Shown here: piece by piece, positions 23,424 through 25,378 of the stretch
Numbering within the stretch: position 1 is the first letter of the stretch
Layout of the letters: each line of letters opens with the position of its first letter
Virus record (IMG/VR): IMGVR_UViG_3300031788_000341
Span: 1 to 25,378 of that record
DNA length: 25,378 nt
Reading direction: 5' to 3' (one strand)
DNA from: a virus
Translations under genes and position numbers: made by a program
The notes under the pieces: generated by a model
What the model was told of the DNA's origin: nothing
What the model saw: only the letters and a program-made list of their open reading frames with translations
The model's database searches: none

Positions 23424-23933
23424 TTAGACAGTTTGTGCGAACGAGCCGCCGGTGACGTTAGAGGCAGGCACGATACCAGTCTCCGTGACAGTGCCAACGA
23501 CAGTGGCGACAGAGCCATCGACGTTAACATAAGTCCAAGTGACTGTGATAGCTTCACTGCCGCCAGTCGGCGTCGCTGTAATAGGAATCACGGCGGTCAT
23601 GTTAAGACCAGTCAGATCTGTAGGATCAAGCGTGATCGGGAAGTTAACCGGATCGCTAGAGACGACCGAGGCAGCAGAAGCGAGCGTGGTAAACGCAGCG
23701 CCGCTGAAGGTGGGAGTGATTGCAAACTGAGGACTGTTGCCGGGTGTGATGGGAAGCATTGGATCTCCTGATTGTTGGAATCTACCGCCAACTACGGTGC
23801 TAGGAGGGAAAGGACTGATAAACTTGAGAATTTCATGCGCAAGCATACGAAGCTCATGCAACTGCTCAATAACGAACTTCTCAAACTCTTTTTCGTAACG
23901 AGTTTTCTCGTTACGAATTTCAATAAAAGGCAT
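23424..23933 (-). CDS. Coiled coil plus Ig-like domain protein, 169 residues
   Basis: ATG 23933 with AAAGGA upstream. Residues 1-40 are charged and helical (EKTRYEKEFEKFVIEQLHEL). A Pro/Gly linker follows (PFPPSTVVGGRFQQSGDP), then an Ig-like beta domain from about 66 to 155: FAITPTFSGAAF, SSDPVNFPITLDPTDLTGLN and ITVTWTYVNVDGSVATVVG. Ig-like domains on phage structural proteins usually bind surfaces. An internal in-frame ATG at 23759 (residue 59) has AGGAG 5 bases upstream, so a 111-residue form with only the Ig-like part may also be made. It lies between the small packaging genes and TerL. Role unknown; decoration or adhesion is a guess. Confidence 0.65.
   Translation of the reverse strand: MPFIEIRNEKTRYEKEFEKFVIEQLHELRMLAHEILKFISPFPPSTVVGGRFQQSGDPMLPITPGNSPQFAITPTFSGAAFTTLASAASVVSSDPVNFPITLDPTDLTGLNMTAVIPITATPTGGSEAITVTWTYVNVDGSVATVVGTVTETGIVPASNVTGGSFAQTV
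23765..23769 (-). promoter_or_regulatory. Internal ribosome site before an in-frame ATG (23759)
   Basis: AGGAG on the minus strand, 5 bases before ATG 23757-23759, inside the 169-residue gene and in its frame. It could yield a shorter protein carrying only the Ig-like domain. Confidence 0.5.
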
Positions 23934-23941
23934 AGAATCCT

Positions 23942-24169
23942 TTACTTCGTTGCTACAACAGTTACCGTAGTCGCGGCGGTAGCAGCAGGAACTGTCGGTG
24001 CTGGACCAAGCTGTGCTTCGATAACCTGAAGCATCTGTGCTACAGAGTTAATGAGCTTCCCTGCGGTGGCTTGAGAGTTAGGATTCTTCACAAAAATCGA
24101 CGCCGCCATAGAACCCATTAGCAGCGTATCTTCGAGGATCTCATCGAGATTTTTAAAGCTAAATGCCAT
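23942..24169 (-). CDS. Small Ala/Val-rich protein, 75 residues
   Basis: ATG 24169 with AAAGGAG 9 bases upstream. The first 60 residues look helical (NLDEILEDTLLMGSMAASIF, KLINSVAQMLQVIEAQLGP), with moderate hydrophobicity but no clear membrane span. The C-terminus is an Ala/Thr/Pro/Val repeat (PTVPAATAATTVTVVATK). No motif known to me. It lies between the GNAT/mini-gene and the Ig-like gene, 8 bases before the latter. Possibly a small structural or assembly protein; function unknown. Confidence 0.6.
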   Translation of the reverse strand: MAFSFKNLDEILEDTLLMGSMAASIFVKNPNSQATAGKLINSVAQMLQVIEAQLGPAPTVPAATAATTVTVVATK

Positions 24170-24193
24170 TTTCTTCTGCTCCTTTTGTTACGG

Positions 24194-24268
24194 TTATGGT
24201 ATGTCTGTTGTCATAATCTCTGCCCAGTACATCCACTCGAAGCAGAGATTACAGGGATTGAGTTTCAT
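24194..24268 (-). CDS. Possible mini-gene with CxxC, 24 residues
   Basis: Begins at ATG 24268, overlapping the GNAT stop by four bases (ATGA), with GGGAG 8 bases upstream, and ends at TAA 24194-24196. The peptide is MKLNPCNLCFEWMYWAEIMT followed by TDIP. It has one CNLC motif and three aromatic residues in a short run. It fills most of the 95-base gap and stops shortly before the next Shine-Dalgarno. The coupled start and the ribosome site favour a real gene; the small size and the inverted repeat lying inside it argue for caution. Confidence 0.35.
   Translation of the reverse strand: MKLNPCNLCFEWMYWAEIMTTDIP
24214..24251. repeat. Perfect 10-base inverted repeat, 18-base loop
   Basis: TAATCTCTGC at 24214-24223 and its exact complement GCAGAGATTA at 24242-24251. 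It sits between the GNAT gene and the 75-residue gene. There is no T-run after it on the minus strand, so it is not a standard terminator. It could be a protein-binding site, an RNA stem that hides or exposes the downstream ribosome site, or a processing signal. Confidence 0.5.
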
Positions 24269-24708
24269 CGCCGTCGCTCCCACATGATAGCGTCTTGAAA
24301 ATCGCCATAGAAATCAGGTACGTATTGCACGACTTTGAAACCGAGAGACTGATGAAAGTTGATCGAGGCGACGTTGTCTACATGACAGTGAGAGTTAATT
24401 ATGCCAATAGAAATCTCGCTCTCTGTAGCAATCTTAAAGAGTCTAGTCCCAAGCCTCATCTTGCGATACTGTTCGTTTACTGCCACAGAATAAAAGTACC
24501 ACATTCCTGTGTTAACAGAGGAAGACTTTAGTACAAGCACAGCGGCGAGATCGTTCTGTTCATCTCGTGCTGTGTAGATAGCGACGTAGCCATTTGAAAG
24601 CATCTGTCGCCACTCTTCTTCATCCATCTTATGATGCTCATCAAAATTAACATCATCAAAATGAGCAAGCAAGACGTCTGTCAAGACTTCTTTTTGAATC
24701 TTCATCAT
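24265..24708 (-). CDS. GNAT-family N-acetyltransferase, 147 residues
   Basis: Starts at an ATGATG whose first ATG (24708) overlaps the previous stop by four bases. Motif A of the GNAT fold is SVAVNEQYRKMRLGTRLFKI (74-93). In RimI-type enzymes this reads RxxGxGxxL; here the first glycine is replaced by Arg85 (RKMRLGTRL). Motif B is NVASINFHQSLGFKVV (112-127). The family moves an acetyl group from acetyl-CoA to an amine of a protein or small molecule; the substrate cannot be read here. Its place between the terminase subunit genes suggests timing with late expression. Acetylation of a virion or host protein is possible. Fold is sure, substrate unknown. Confidence 0.85.
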   Translation of the reverse strand: MMKIQKEVLTDVLLAHFDDVNFDEHHKMDEEEWRQMLSNGYVAIYTARDEQNDLAAVLVLKSSSVNTGMWYFYSVAVNEQYRKMRLGTRLFKIATESEISIGIINSHCHVDNVASINFHQSLGFKVVQYVPDFYGDFQDAIMWERRR

Positions 24709-25378
24709 TGCACACTCTCTGTCGTCGGCGGCATAGCCTCAAGCAACGCCGCGCCGGTGTCAGCGTCTTCTAACACAGCCCGCTCCAACGCTTCAAGCGC
24801 CTGTTGCTGATCCACGGCGCTGAGAGTATGACTATTCGAGAACTCTCTGTTTGCTTCTATGGCAGCCGCCGTGTGCTCTCCTAAGAACGCTGTTACAGCA
24901 TCTCGCGGATTCATGGGTCCGGCGGCGCGCGGCGCTGGAGCAACGCCACGAATAGCAGAAATAATACTCCGTGACGCTTCGTCAGCTCTCTCAAAATCAA
25001 ACGCATCCACAGGTTTGATCTCTGTTCTAGAAACTTTGGCGAACGTTCCCTCGCGGTCCAGCAAGTCTTGAACGATAGCAGCTTTGTGCTTACGCTCGGC
25101 AAGTGTAGTTGCTTTCGCTCGGATTTCATTCGCCAAACTCTGCCATGCTTCAGGTAGAAGCATAGTCAACATCTCTTTACGCTGCTCACGAATAATATCG
25201 GACTTTGAAGCATGATCTACGATGATACCGTGAGTGATAGCAAGACGTACAATTTGGTAGTCGGGTTTTTGTTTTAGATGTTGAAGACGGTGTTTGCTGA
25301 TGCATAGCATCGCAGCTTGAGCTGCTTCAGGAATGCCTGCGTTTTCCATCTGCGCCATTAAAGTGTAACGTTGTTGCT
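24705..25378 (-). CDS. Probable terminase small subunit, 5' end outside window
   Basis: The frame is open to the right edge. An ATG at 25358 would give 217 residues, but no ribosome site precedes it, and the codons upstream (QQRYTL before MAQMENAG) look like continuing protein, so the gene probably starts outside. The visible N-terminal part (IPEAAQAAMLCISKHRLQHL then KQKPDYQIVR) fits a helix-turn-helix, as in DNA-binding terminase small subunits. A long charged helix region follows (KSDIIREQRKEMLTMLLPEA, AKATTLAERKHKAAIVQDLL), which could be the oligomerisation part. The tail is Ala/Glu-rich. TerS recognises phage DNA and loads TerL, which lies four genes downstream. The call is from context and the possible HTH. 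Confidence 0.6.
   Translation of the reverse strand, partial: QQRYTLMAQMENAGIPEAAQAAMLCISKHRLQHLKQKPDYQIVRLAITHGIIVDHASKSDIIREQRKEMLTMLLPEAWQSLANEIRAKATTLAERKHKAAIVQDLLDREGTFAKVSRTEIKPVDAFDFERADEASRSIISAIRGVAPAPRAAGPMNPRDAVTAFLGEHTAAAIEANREFSNSHTLSAVDQQQALEALERAVLEDADTGAALLEAMPPTTESVQ

Overview
The window is the late (morphogenesis) region of a tailed double-stranded DNA phage with a podovirus-type gene order. Every gene I can support lies on the minus strand, so transcription runs from high to low coordinates. Genes are packed almost end to end, with many TAATG or ATGA stop/start overlaps and gaps of under 100 bases. There is no gene-free stretch of 300 bases, and I saw no tRNA, rRNA, CRISPR array, insertion sequence, integrase or polymerase. 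The host cannot be read from the sequence. A Sec-type signal peptide on the distal fibre protein is unusual. Codon use and protein style recall uncultured environmental phages, but this is an impression only.

In transcription order, the packaging end (about 25378-20600) holds a probable terminase small subunit (cut by the window edge), a GNAT acetyltransferase, a possible 24-residue mini-gene, two small proteins (one Ig-like), the terminase large subunit, two small membrane proteins that could be lysis factors, and a small hydrophilic protein. The head module (about 20633-14079) holds the portal, a small coiled-coil protein that overlaps the portal gene, a probable scaffold, an unknown protein, a decoration-like protein, the HK97-fold-type major capsid protein, a CxxC protein and two small probable virion proteins. 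Two hairpins follow the capsid gene.

The tail and ejection module (about 14066-3308) holds a 960-residue probable tail nozzle protein, a 130-residue protein, a probable head-tail adaptor, and then four proteins of 252, 522, 917 and 614 residues. The last four sit where T7-like phages keep internal virion (DNA ejection) proteins. The 522- and 917-residue genes share 224 bases in different frames.

The distal module (about 3294-1) holds a 57-residue histidine-rich protein, a 122-residue unknown, a PurD/GARS-like ATP-grasp enzyme, and a long tail-fibre-like protein with a signal peptide and paired cysteines that runs off the left edge. This last group is the least conventional part of the window. 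Together the genes cover DNA packaging, head assembly, the short tail, DNA ejection and probably host binding. Replication genes and an endolysin are not in the window.
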